44,699 bases of DNA, taken from assembly GCA_002897115.2 (NCBI GenBank), contig BCIH01000006.1, positions 844,796-889,494 of the forward strand, read 5' to 3'. Each line of letters opens with the position of its first letter. Positions within the stretch are counted from its first letter, which is position 1. Below the pieces are notes generated by a model. It was not told the DNA's origin, did no database searches, and worked only from the letters and a program-made list of their open reading frames with translations. Origin of the DNA: Prototheca cutis (Eukaryota; Chlorophyta; Trebouxiophyceae; Chlorellales; Chlorellaceae). A program made the translations under genes and the position numbers. Positions 10,611 through 21,583 of the stretch are shown piece after piece.

Positions 10611-12236
10611 ATGCAGGGGAAGTACCGCCTGGGGAGGAAGATCGGATCTGGCAGCTTTGGGGACATCTACATCGGTACGTCGGTCCCGAGCCGAGGTTGC
10701 CGTCCCAAGGGAAAGCGTATCTGCGTGTCTATTGCGGGGCATAGCGTGCATGTGCACAGCCATAGGGGCGGTACGCTCTGACCGCTGGCCCCGCGTGTCA
10801 CTCGTGTTGCCTGGCGGTCCTGCACAGGGACGCACCTTTTGACCGGGGAGGAAGTCGGCATCAAGCTGGTATGCTCATGGAGTTTTGACGCCACAATGGG
10901 GAGCGGCGCTCCTGCGACGGCGTCATTTCTGCGCCCATATGCTTGGGGGCGCGGCGTAGGGTTGTGTCCATGGGGCTGGCCTGCCCGCATTCCTGATCGC
11001 ATCACGATTGCGCTCACATGGCTGCTGTCTTTCCCCTGTGTTTCTGCAGGAGTCTGGCCGCACGCGGCACCCACAGCTGCTGTATGAAGCCCGCCTGTAC
11101 AAGCTCCTCCAGGGCGGAAGTGAGTGCAGCGGGGTTTCGGGTTGGGAATGCTTGTGTGAGTGTTTCCTGGCACTGTTTGTTGGCGTCGTGGAGCCGATGG
11201 GCCCTCTGCAACCCCCACTCATCCATTCAAACTGACACACCTTGACAGCAAATGAACCTATGCGCCATCCCTTTCAACCTCAACAACTGCAGCCGGGATC
11301 CCGAACATCCGTTGGTTTGGAGTGGAGGGTGACTACACGGTGATGGTGATCGACTTGCTGGGTCCGAGCCTGGAGGACCTGTTCAACTTTTGCAACCGCA
11401 AGTTCAGCCTGAAGACGGTGCTGATGCTGGCGGACCAGATGCTGTCGCGCATCGAATTTTTGCATAGCAAGTCGTTCATTCATCGGGACATCAAGCCCGA
11501 CAACTTTTTGATGGGCCTGGGCCGCCGTGCCAACCAGGTCTACATGATTGACTTTGGGCTGGCCAAGAAGTACCGCGACCCCAAGACCCACATCCACATC
11601 CCTTACCGCGAGAACAAGAATCTGACGGGCACGGCCCGCTACGCCTCCATCAACACCCACCTCGGCATCGAGCAGTCGCGGCGCGACGACCTGGAGTCGC
11701 TGGGCTACGTGCTGATGTATTTCCTCCGTGGCATGCTGCCCTGGCAGGGCCTCAAGGCGCTGAACAAGAAGCAAAAGTACGAGAAGATTTCGGACCGCAA
11801 GCTCGCGACGCCGACGGAAGTGCTGTGCCGCGGGTTCCCCACCGAGTTTCCCGTGTATTTCCAGTACGTGCGGTCGCTTCGGTTTGACGACAAGCCCGAC
11901 TACTCGTACCTGCGCAAGCTCTTCCGCGACCTCTTCATCCGCGAGTGCTTTGTCTGGGACTACGTNTTTGACTGGACCATCCTCAAGTACCAGCAGGGCT
12001 CTTCCGGTGGCAGCGGCGGCGTGGGTGGGGCGGTGCCCCGTCCGCTGCCCCCGGCCGGCGCAGCGCCGGCTGCTGGCGACGATGCCGGTGCCGCACATGC
12101 CCAGCCCTCTGGCGCCGACACGGGCGACGCTGTTGCGGGTATAGGTGCTGCACAAGCCGCCACCGCGCAGCAGCAGCCAGCAGCGCACGACGAGGCGCGC
12201 GAAACGGAAATCGCGTTGCGCAGGCTTGGCCTGTGA
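10611..12236 (+). CDS. CK1: Casein kinase 1 (delta/epsilon class)
   Basis: Ser/Thr kinase acting on primed or acidic substrates, with roles in clock, cell-cycle and trafficking control. Exons 10611-10674, 10828-10868, 11050-11119 and 11293-12236 total 372 residues with consistent phases. The P-loop is [13 protein letters not shown] (10-22), the catalytic Lys 34 (VGIKL), then [14 protein letters not shown] (Asp 124), the [10 protein letters not shown] segment and the CK1 hallmark [20 protein letters not shown]. The kinase-domain end FDWTILKYQ is followed by about 80 residues of Gly/Ala/Pro/Gln low-complexity tail, which in this family is regulatory. The start is the first in-frame ATG before GKYRLGRK; the usual few extra N-terminal residues are absent and no upstream exon was found. 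One n at about 11966 leaves the amino acid (Val) unchanged. Confidence 0.95.
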
Positions 12237-12978
12237 GCGAGCGCGGAGTGGCCCAGAAGGATCCAGTGGCGAGGCGCCTTGGCTGTCTGTTAGTGGAGCT
12301 GCCAGGCCGAGCCCGAGTGTGGAACCCCGGTGCCTGGGCGGAGGGAATCCATCTCGTCGCCACGCGAGGAGCATGGTGGGGAGTTCTCTCCTTCCCATTG
12401 TTCCCCATACATGCGCTGCGCCGCATGCTCTCCCTTAAGAACGGCGATACCGGTCATCGTCGTCGCTTTTGAACTTTGCACGTCACCTTGTCCCTTGTTC
12501 TTTTCTTGCTCTTGTCCTGGAGGCCCACATCGTGTGCTGCGGCTGGTGGGAACGGTGTATGCCCCGGGGGATTCTGCCACAGCACGTGTCAACTCGCGCA
12601 AACCTCATCCCTGGCAGCAGTTCACTCTCTTCCAGGGCGCTCCCCCCTTCCCAGGGCCCCGAGGCACACACACCCACTCCCTGTGACCCAACCCCCTCAG
12701 GGGGAATCTGGACCCCTTGCGGTCTTGGTGATATGCGAGCCGGCAGATGCCTGGGTGCCTTTCATACGTCGTGCTTTCTGTCTGCTGTACACAGGTGGTG
12801 GATCATTGGTTGGTCAGCATACACAGTGAGGGGGTGGGCATTCAAAGAGATGACACGACATCGGAGAGGAAGGAAGGGGGATGCTTGCTTTCGTAAGAAA
12901 AGAAAGGAGCAGCCAACAGATCGTGCGAGTGAGAAGGCGCGCTGGACCTCCCCAATCACACCAAATTGCCCGTCTTTC
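12237..12978. other. Convergent 3' intergenic region (CK1 / ABCC)
   Basis: About 740 bases holding the 3' untranslated regions of two genes running toward each other. Overlapping short frames on both strands show no family resemblance, and no polyadenylation consensus stands out. Confidence 0.45.
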
Positions 12979-13900
12979 TTATTGGCTCCAGCCCGGGGGG
13001 CTTCCCATCTCCGCAAAGCGGAGCCAGTCGGCGTCGACCCCAGGTGCCCCGCCCGGCACACGACGGTCCAAACGCTGCAAGTCATGCTGAGCGCGCCGCG
13101 CCAATTCGCCCACACGGGTCACGAGGTCCGAGGCCCTGCCCAGCGCCACCAGCACCGCGCGAGCGTCGTCGTGCTGGAGAGTGGCCGGGCCTGTTTCAGG
13201 GCCATCCTTCGTAGCGCCGTGGCGCGGGGTTCCGGTCGCGCCTATAAGCTTTGTCTCATCCTCTTCAACCAGCCCTCCTGGCTGAGCAGAAGGCATGGAG
13301 CTGATCCAGTCCAGAGCGCGGCGAACCTGGTCGGCCGCCGCCTCGGCAGCGGCGGCGACCTCCCGTGACCGCAGGCGCAGCGACGTTGCGGGGGATGCCG
13401 GCGGCGAGCCCGACAGGCTCGATTCGCGGTGCGCCGCGAGTGTCAGCCAGCTGGCGCCCTCTCCGGAAGTCGGGGTCATGCCACCGCCCCCCCGGGCCTG
13501 CCGGCCGACAGACGCAGGCAGGACACCAGAACCCATGCGGCTACCGCCGGACCGCAGGCGCCGAAGCATCGATGCGGCGTCATCAAGGCCCTCAGAGGGC
13601 TGAGCCGCGGTTTCCAGCAGCGCCGCCAGGCCCTCCCTCTGCCCCGAACGCTGCGTCATCAGGATCGGCGCGGAGCGAGTGCTTTGGGTGCTGCTGTCTG
13701 AGGGTGCGGGCTTGCCGGCCCCAGAACCACGCGGCGATGTCTCGGCCGCAGGACTGGTCGCGGGTTCGACTGGCTTCTCGACTGCCGTCTCGGTCGTGCT
13801 TTTTTGGACAACCAGGCTTCCTTCCTTCTCCCCCTCCTTCTGCACAAACTCTTCGGCGGCGGCGGCTGCCAGCTGTCGGAGCAGGCGCTCACTGGCGGCG
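12979..13900 (-). other. Atypical C-terminal extension of the ABCC protein
   Basis: Roughly 300 codons in the same open exon as NBD2, after FTSMVRETG where ABCC proteins usually end. Part one is an Ala/Glu helix-like stretch (LLRQLAAAAAEEFVQKEGEK). Part two is Ser/Pro/Thr-rich and probably disordered. Part three has helical, charged segments (VRRALDWISSMPSAQPGG; VGELARRAQHDLQRLDRRVP) before the final GSPPGWSQ. I recognise no domain. The continuous frame and high GC3 argue that it is coding. Confidence 0.7.
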
Positions 13901-15246
13901 CCCGTCTCGCGGACCATGGAGGTGAAGACGCTGTCTGGTCTCCGGAGCAGCGCATCCGCCGGCCCTTGCTCCACCGCGCGACCGTGATCCATGACGAGGA
14001 CGGTGGCGGCGTCGATGACGGTGTGCAGGCGATGCGCGACCGCAATGACGGTGCGGTCGGAAAATTCGTTGCGCACCGTGTCTTGAATGAGACCGTCGGT
14101 CTCGACATCCACATTCGCGGTGGCTTCGTCCAGTACAAGGACTCTTGAGCCCCGGAGCAGCGCCCTCGCGAGGGCCAGCAGCTGCTTCTGCCCCGCACTC
14201 AGCGGTGCACCGCCCTCTGCCAGTACCATGTCCAACCCCAGCGGGTGTGCCTCAATCACATGCGTCAGGTGGGCCTGACGGAGCGCGGTCCACATCGCGG
14301 CATCGCTGTGCTGCCCAAAGGGCGAGAGGTTGAACCTCACCGTGCCTGTGAAGAGCACGGGTTGCTGCGGGATGAGGGCCATGCCATTCCGTAGCTGGTC
14401 CAGACCCATGGTACTGGTCCGCATGCCGTCGATGAAAATGCCACCACCATCCAGCTCCACGAGCCTGAACAGGGCGGCCACGAGGCTGGACTTGCCCGCG
14501 CCCGTGCGCCCCACCACGCCGCAGCTCGTCCCGCCGGCGACGGAGAAGCTGAGTCCNCGCAGCACCAGGGGCAGACCGGGGCGGTAACGCATCTCCACGT
14601 TTTCAAACCGAACCGCCCCCGCCCCGGGCCAGCCGCGAGGGACACTGCCTGGAACGACGGCTGCCGCCTCTTGCGGCGGCCGCGAATACTCGAGCACGCG
14701 TTCTGCCGAATTGAACGACACCTCGGCAAGACTGGCTGACCGCAGCGTCATGTTGGTCAAAGTTGAAACTTGAAGGGCCGAGGACAGGATGTTTCCCAGC
14801 AGGGCCGCGGCGCCTCGCTGCTCGACGGCAGCCAGCGCCGCGGCGGTGGCGGCCAGGGCACCCAGGGATTCCAGCCGCACGCTGAGCCAGCGGTTGGCGG
14901 ATTGGTTCGCCAGACTCATCACCACATTGCGGTCCAGCGCCGCTCCCGTCGTCCGCAGCAGCCGCCGCTCGCACCGGAAAGCGCGCACCGTCGCCAGGCC
15001 GCCCAGCGCCTCGCCCACCGCGGTGTAAATCGGCGAGCGCGACACCGCGTCCAGGCGCTTGACCTCACGCACTGTCGCCTGGAAGTAACGGTACAACAGC
15101 CCGAAACAAAAGAGAATCGGCGTCAACGCCCACAGCGTGAACGGATTCAGCGCCCCCACTGTGTGGTAGTGGCGGATTGAACGGTTTATTCATTCATTCA
15201 TTCATTGGGTTATTGCTGTTGTTATTGGGGGTTACATTAGAGAGAG

Positions 15247-15312
<66 letters not shown>

Positions 15313-18300
15313 CGCGCGCCAGGGAACAAAAAACCCAAAAAAAGCCGTACCTAGGATGATGGTGGAAGTGAGCGTGAACAGGGAGCGGATGAAAAAAGCC
15401 GTAAAGTCAGTGAGATTCTTGTCCAGTTCGCTGGTGTCCTTGGTCAATCTTTTTTTGTGAGCGTGTGGGAGGGGATGGTTGGTGTGATCGAGAGATTGAC
15501 TTGCTCGTTGCTGGCGCCTTTCAGTGCGTGCAACACCTTTCCCACCCATCTAATACAGAGTCGTATTCATTGGCTACAGCTCATATATCCCCCCTCCCCC
15601 TCACACACACACATAATCATCCGTGCCTGTTGACGATGCGGCCCAGAGGTGTGGTGTTGAAAAAGGACATTGGAGCGCGGATGAGCCTGCTGACCATGCC
15701 CTCGTGCATGGTGGTGGAGGCACGGAGCGACATCGACCGGGACAGGAACTGCGACCCGGCCGTACATACCACCTGGCCCAAGCTCAGTGCAGCATAGATG
15801 CCTGTGTGCATGTGTGTTGGGGACAGCTGAGGTGTGGTCTTTTGGCCCCGGCAAGCAGCACATCCTCATCATCACAACTGAATCCCTTGCACAGCTTCTC
15901 ACCCAGGTAGTAGCCGATGGGCCGAGTCGTTTGACCTGCGAATGGAGCGCTCGTCATGTGGGGTTGGACTGCTGGGTTCACTGCTCCGTGTTGTGCTTGA
16001 GGGCATGGACAGTTTCTCACCCAAAACACTGACACCGCACAATTCCATGCTCAAGTTCCACACCGCGCCCCCCTTCTCTCACACACAAACACCCACCGTG
16101 GGTTTTGTCGACGTCGTCGGTCCAGTGCTGGAGCCAGAGCTGAGCGCCCACCCGGGCCCCCTCCACCAGCGCAAACAGCAGCGCCAGGATGCCTACAAGG
16201 CACAGGCCGCCCATGGCTTCCAGGTAGCTTCGCATGATGTGCCACGACACGCCGCCCTTGCTCCGGCCCTCCTCCTCCACCAGCCGTGCACCGGGAACGT
16301 TGTTGCCATCGGTGGCGGTGCTTCCCTGCACAGGAGCATGTATGCGTCAATTGCATGGATGATTGCACCATTCCAACAGCGGATTAACATCTGCCCTCAA
16401 CAACACCGACAGACAGCTATCCTGCAGGGTAGACCCTACAGTCCTGGGATTCTAAAAAACACTTGAAAAAATCCCCCTGCACACCGTCTGGCCATCAGTG
16501 GCGCCCTGACCATCGTCGCCGGCACTGCGTGGCGAGTTCACTTCTCTCTTTGTTTGCTCGTCTTGTTCAAGGATCGAATCTCCATCTTCCATGGCCTCCT
16601 GCTCCGCTTCCTCCTCGCCGGCTTCGGCCTCTGCCCGGGACATGAAGCCGACAAAGGCCCCTCCCGCAGCCATCAGCTCCTCGTACGTCCCATCCTCCAC
16701 AATGGCACCGTCTAGAATGGAGGGGGTGGAGCGCCTTTTCATCATTTGGAGCAACAACCGGGGGAGTTGGAACCAGCCATCAGAGAAAGAAAGAAAGAAA
16801 CTTTACGACTGTCTCCAAAAGAGCCATCTCTGTCCATCCGCGGCACACGCACCTTGGATGAGGAGGATCCTGTCGGCGGCGTCGACGTATTGCAGCTGGT
16901 TCGTGACGAGCACGCGCGTCTTGGCCCCAAGCGCCCCCTGGACACAGTCCCGGAACACCTGGCGCCCCACCCGGGCGTCCAGAGCCGACAGCGGGTCATC
17001 GAGCAGGACCACATCCGCGTCGGCATAGACGGCCCTGGCCAGCGCGATGCGCTGCTTTTGGCCACCCGATACCGTCACGCCCCGCTCGCCCAGCTCCGTG
17101 TCATCGCCGGCGGGCAGTTGGGTAAGATCGGTGCCCAGAGCCGCCGCGGCGATCGCGGCGCGGTAGCGTCCAGAGTCAAACGCAGAGCCGAACAGCACGT
17201 TGTCCCGCAGCGTGCCCTGCGTGATAAAGGCTGTCTGGGGGACCAGGGCCACGTGGCCCCGGAGTCGCGGTGCTGGACCTGTGGACTGTTCCATCAGGCC
17301 AAGTGCTGCAGCCAGGAGAGCAGACTTGCCNGACCCCGTCGGACCCACCACCGCGACAAGCGATCCAGCGGCAAGGTCCAGTTCCAAGCCCCGCAGACAC
17401 GGTGCTGCGTCCCGGCTCCAGCCAAAGTCACCATGCAGCGACAGTGCGGGCACCGAGGGCCCACCAGGTGGCAGCAGGTCCAGCTGTCCTTGCTCCGGCG
17501 CTGCCAGAATGGCCTGGAGCCGGCCCAACGCCACACTGGCTTGCACGGCCGAAGCCACCAGCTGTGGCAGCGCCGCGATCGGGAACCGCATCACCGCCAA
17601 CAGGCTCAGAGACGTGAAGGCTGCGTTTTTTGGCGTGTGTCCGGTGGGTGGGAGGGAGTTGCAGGCGGAAGAGGCATGGCTTCAGGGATCAAATCGCAAA
17701 GAAACAAATTTACGCCGCCTCCGCCTGGCAGGGCAAAGCTTGCGCTGCATGCATCTTCGTGCCTTGTCCCTCTTTCAAATTCCACTCCCCATGGAAATCC
17801 CTTGTAAACGCAGGATCCTTCCTCAAAGATCCAACTCTAACCACTGCCCGCACCTTGAGACGGCGTCAGGGCCTGGCGTGTCCACAGGCTGTACGTGGCA
17901 AATGCGCCGACAGCGGCCGCCGCCGGCACGGCCAGCATGATCACGGTGTTGACCGACGCGACCATAAAGGCGCGCCAGATCATCGCCAGCTCATTTCCTC
18001 TCACGCGGCGGATACGGTCCATGAATGAGCCTTCCCATACGTAGCACTTGACCACCTCCANGCCACCAAACAACTCGCTCTCGAGCTTTGCCCTTTCGTC
18101 TGTCGCCGTCAGGGATTTCCGCAGAATACCACGCTGCTTTCCCACCAGCCATGCCTGCATGTTTTGTTGTTAGGGAGATCTTTCACCCCCCCCTTTCCGT
18201 TGTTTTAATGGTACTTTTCCGATGGGAGTAAGCTGGTTCAAGTGAGGCTTGCTAAAACACGTGCGCCCACGCCTGCTCTTGCCCACAAAGCCCNGCCAGA

Positions 18301-20916
18301 TTCCTCTCCAACCCTCAGCGACCTGAATGGGCATCAGCAGCACCAGGATTGCCACCGAAGCAAAGGCTGCAACTCCCAGCTGGAAGTAGAGCAGCGTCAG
18401 CGCTGCAATGATGCGCAGCGGACTGCAGTGGGGGTGGGGATTATGTAATCGCGTTAGGGNGTGTGAAGNTGCNGCATCCCACACCTCCGACCACTCATCC
18501 CATCACCACCCGGAAAGCCCCTTGATGTCCGAGCCNGCAACCTACCTGCTGATGAAATTGAGAATGCCCTGGCACAGGTTTTGAATCGTGTCCACATCCG
18601 ATCCAATGGCTGAATAGAGCCGACCTGTAGTAGGACAGGGTTTTGAGGTAACAAGTGTCNGCCGCGTTGCNGCCTGTGCCGTTTCCCCACGACTTGATGG
18701 GCGCATGCTCCAACCACACAGTTGAACAAAACACCCTCCCTTCCCCACAATTCCTCCTCACCGCTGGAAAACTGTGCGCGTGCATGGGGGGTCAGGAACA
18801 AGATCTTGTGGTAGACTGCATCCGTTAACATCGACCGCATCTGGAAACCTGTATGCAGGCGGTGGTGGTGTAGCAATGTGCAGTGATGAGACGGTGGGGG
18901 GGGGGGGCAGTTGAGATGGGTGGGTGTCAAACTAATGTCCGTTGGCGTCCCTACCTGTGTCGGCAAACCCCACTACACAGCACCGGACAAGTCCTCAATC
19001 ACCATTGTCTGGCCAACTCCCACCCACCCACCCACCCACCCACCAGCGCGCATGGTCAGTTGAAACTGCTGGTTGTCGGCGATGGTTCCGACCAGGAGCC
19101 CCGTGAGCATGCCAAGGGCCAGGGTGTATCCCACGGCATCCGACTCCCCCGCGGACACGGCATTGAGCAGCAGGCTCATGAACACGGGGGCTGTGAACTG
19201 CGCCGTGTCCGACAGCATCTTGCACGGGATTGCCAGCAAGAACAGCCGTGATGTCGACTGCCACAGCACCCGCAACTGCAGACAAAATTGGCGTTTGCTC
19301 TTACTATTTGCATGACTGTGGTGACAGCATTTGGCACGTCCGTTGTGGCGCAGNCGAAGTGTGTGTATGAATGTGTGTGTGGGGGGGGCCCGCAGAATTG
19401 GAGAAAAGAAAGCCATTCCCAGNTCCATCGCAGCAGATTTTCTGCAGCACAGTACTTTGAACCCACAGGCCCCATTTCTCAACATCAAGCTTCCTCACCA
19501 GCGAGGGGTGTTCTGGGTTTTTGAATCGTTCGGCCGCCCACAAGCGCAGGAAGCGGGCGTCCAAGGTAGCTGATCTGTCCCCCGATGGCAGTGTCCACAT
19601 CTTGTCAAATGTCAGGGGTTCGCGGTACCCCTCCCGCATCAGCGGGCCCATCCAAGAGAACGTCAGCCGCGACACCCAATTCACGCTAACCTCAGGACAC
19701 ACCGCCTCCCCTTGACTCGGCAGGGGCTTCAGTTTTTTGTGCGCGGGAGGGCGTAAACGGTTGTTGTCAAGGGTTTGTGAGTCACCACAGGTGAGTGAGA
19801 GCCTCAACATGTGCACCACCCATGCGATGTCAAACCAGACACGGCCGACCACACCCCCAGGCCAGAGTCACAAATCCCACGACAATGCCCACCGTATACT
19901 CGGCGTTTGGACTGCAGGGCTCGAGCCCCTCATACACCAGCTCCATGTCGCTCTTGACGGCCGGGAAGAAGACAAGGAGGGAGCAGAGCAGCGCCTGAAG
20001 GCCAATGTACATGTAGAACGTCACGGCAAAGTAGTCTGACCGCTCCTCTGACTCCAGCACAAATCTGGATGTATGGGTGAAGGTGGTAGTGAAGTCGTAG
20101 AGTGGATGGTGTTCCCGATCCTAGGGGCACTGGAAACCTTGTGGGTCACGGCCCCCTCCAAGAAACCCGGCCCTGTTCCCTGCAAGCACACCTGAGCTTG
20201 GCGAAATTCGCTGCCATGACGAGCACCGGCGGGAAACGCCAGTACCAGCTGGGCACTGCAGGCGCATAATGGTCTGTGCTTGTTAAAAACAGCGCGAGCA
20301 GCGCTGCCCAGGCGACAATGGCCAGGGCATAGGCTGCCCATTCAAACGGCGCCGCGGGTCCCACCACCAGTGGCGTGGCATTGGTTGCGATGCGGGCGTT
20401 GAGCTGCACCACAACAATGAGAAGCAGCGCGCCGGCTAGCGCCGCCGCGGTCTTGGCGCGCGGCCTTGACCCGCCTGTCAGCCGGTATTTGCTGGGCCGC
20501 GCGTCCCAGAGGAAGCGGGAGAGCGCGACGCCGGCCAGCACCGTAGCCACCGCATTGGCCGCACCCACGACCACAATGTCGGTAAAGCACTATTTTTTTT
20601 TTTGGGGGGGGGGGGGGGGCAGGAAGGTGTTATGACTGGAAAGTGGGAATGCGCAGACCTCGGCGACTGGGACCGTTGCAACAACAGGACCCCAAGGCTG
20701 CATTTCACCGGTGCTTCTCAAACCGCAACAGCATAATCAAACCGGAGCTTCACATGCTTACTGGTGTCAGAGGCCCCAGCCAGTTGGCAAAGTGTCCTTG
20801 GGCGCCCCTGCAAGAAATGGTGCATGGACATCAGGCTCGGNGAGCCCATGCCCCTGCTCTCACCACCCCAACACCGATGCGGCGCACTGGTGCAAGACCC
20901 TCACCGCGATGTCCAT
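12979..20916 (-). CDS. MRP-type ABCC transporter with TMD0 and a long C-terminal tail
   Basis: Full-size ABC exporter, expected at the tonoplast or plasma membrane, moving glutathione or other conjugates. About 17 exons, roughly 1,800 residues. Borders: 20916-20888, 20807-20762, 20589-20192, 20064-~19860, ~19730-19499, 19275-19044, 18848-18762, 18625-18546, 18422-18323, 18154-17854, 17620-16853, 16711-16485, 16325-16097, 15935-15903, 15801-15627, 15448-15351, 15158-12979. The exon 4/5 join is approximate. TMD0 is exons 1-4. TMD1 includes SWMGPLMREGYREPL and VVKCYVWEGSF. NBD1: Walker A GPTGxGKSALLAA (one n), signature VSGGQKQRIALARA, VVLLDDPLSALDA. TMD2 includes SFFNTTPLGRIVNR and LTKDTSELDKN. 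NBD2: GRTGAGKSSLVAALFRL, LSAGQKQLLALARALL, VLVLDEATANVDVE. About 300 residues follow NBD2, far beyond the usual end. The intron after exon 15 has a GC donor. Confidence 0.93.
15188..15316. repeat. Intronic microsatellites: (ATTC)n, (AG)6, (TG)27 and a CG-rich flank
   Basis: Inside the ABCC intron 15159-15350 lie about five ATTC units (15188-15207), (AG)6 (15239-15250) and about 27 TG units (15251-15304), followed by alternating CG/TG sequence to about 15318. On the gene strand this is a CA run between a CG run and a CT run. Long alternating purine-pyrimidine tracts of this kind can adopt Z-DNA. Confidence 0.95.
19018..19044 (-). promoter_or_regulatory. G-quadruplex-type (GGGT)n tract at the ABCC exon 6 donor
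   Basis: On the transcribed strand the exon 6 donor G|GTGGGT opens a run of six GGG triplets separated by single T. The donor GT (19043-19042) is the start of the tract, so the whole motif lies at the 5' splice site. G3 tracts with one-base loops are the textbook sequence for very stable parallel quadruplexes. An effect on splicing is inference. Confidence 0.8.
20593..20619. repeat. T11-G16 homopolymer block beside an ABCC 3' splice site
   Basis: On the minus (gene) strand this reads C16 then A11 and runs directly into TAG, the acceptor of ABCC exon 3 (exon starts at 20589). The usual mixed pyrimidine tract is thus replaced by a pure C run separated from the AG by an A run. Confidence 0.9.
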
Positions 20917-21583
20917 CCTTCAACGCACTGTGGATCGCAAAATGAGTCGATGAATGGCCTCGGCTGCGCCGCAAGGGTCTGGAGCAGCGGCTGCACCCAN
21001 GCAAGCCGCATCCTTACGCGACGCCTCCTCCCCGGGAGGGCTGCGCTAAAGTCGCGACTCGAAGGACACCTACGGCTCCGCGCACCCCCAGACCCACGGA
21101 GCGATTCCGGTCGATCGACACCTTTTCGATAAAGTAAACGGCTGGTGTTACGAAAGCGACGGCACGCAACGGCGCTGTTTTGGTGTGGGAAGCGCTGGTT
21201 CCCTGCACCCTCTTCATTACGTCATGGTTCGTTCCTTGAGTTTGGTGCAGCTCCGAGATCTGCATGCAGGGCCTCTCCCAATTGGCACGCACAAGCATTA
21301 CACAGCGCACCCAGGGGACAAGAGGAGCTGAGGCCAGCGCAGATCTCTTCTAGAGAGCCAACAAAGCGGACGAATGGGGAGGCAAGGGAGAGGTTTGGGC
21401 CGGCGGCTGGAAACGCAGCTGCACGCCAGCCGCTGAGCTCCGCGCATTTCAACAACCCCATCAGCGTTGCTTTGAACAAAGGAGTCATGGAGTTTTGATT
21501 ATCAAGCAGTGCAGCAGGAGAAAGGCAAGGGGTAGGGTGACTTGGTGGTGCCCGTCCGTTTGCACCGGGTCACCGCCGCAAGC
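20917..21583. other. VTC 3' region and ABCC promoter
   Basis: About 670 bases between two minus-strand genes with no exon I recognise. A TGTAA motif on the minus strand at 21298-21302, about 280 bases past the VTC stop, is a candidate polyadenylation signal. ABCC promoter elements should lie just right of 20917; no clear TATA element was seen. Confidence 0.35.

Noticed and set aside
11280..12398. Minus-strand open frame of 372 codons over casein kinase 1
   Set aside because: It is the antisense shadow of CK1 exon 4, whose kinase motifs are unambiguous.
18890..19040. CRISPR or tandem protein-coding repeat from the CCCA run
   Set aside because: It is a simple (CCCA)n tract without spacers, explained as intronic sequence at a splice donor.
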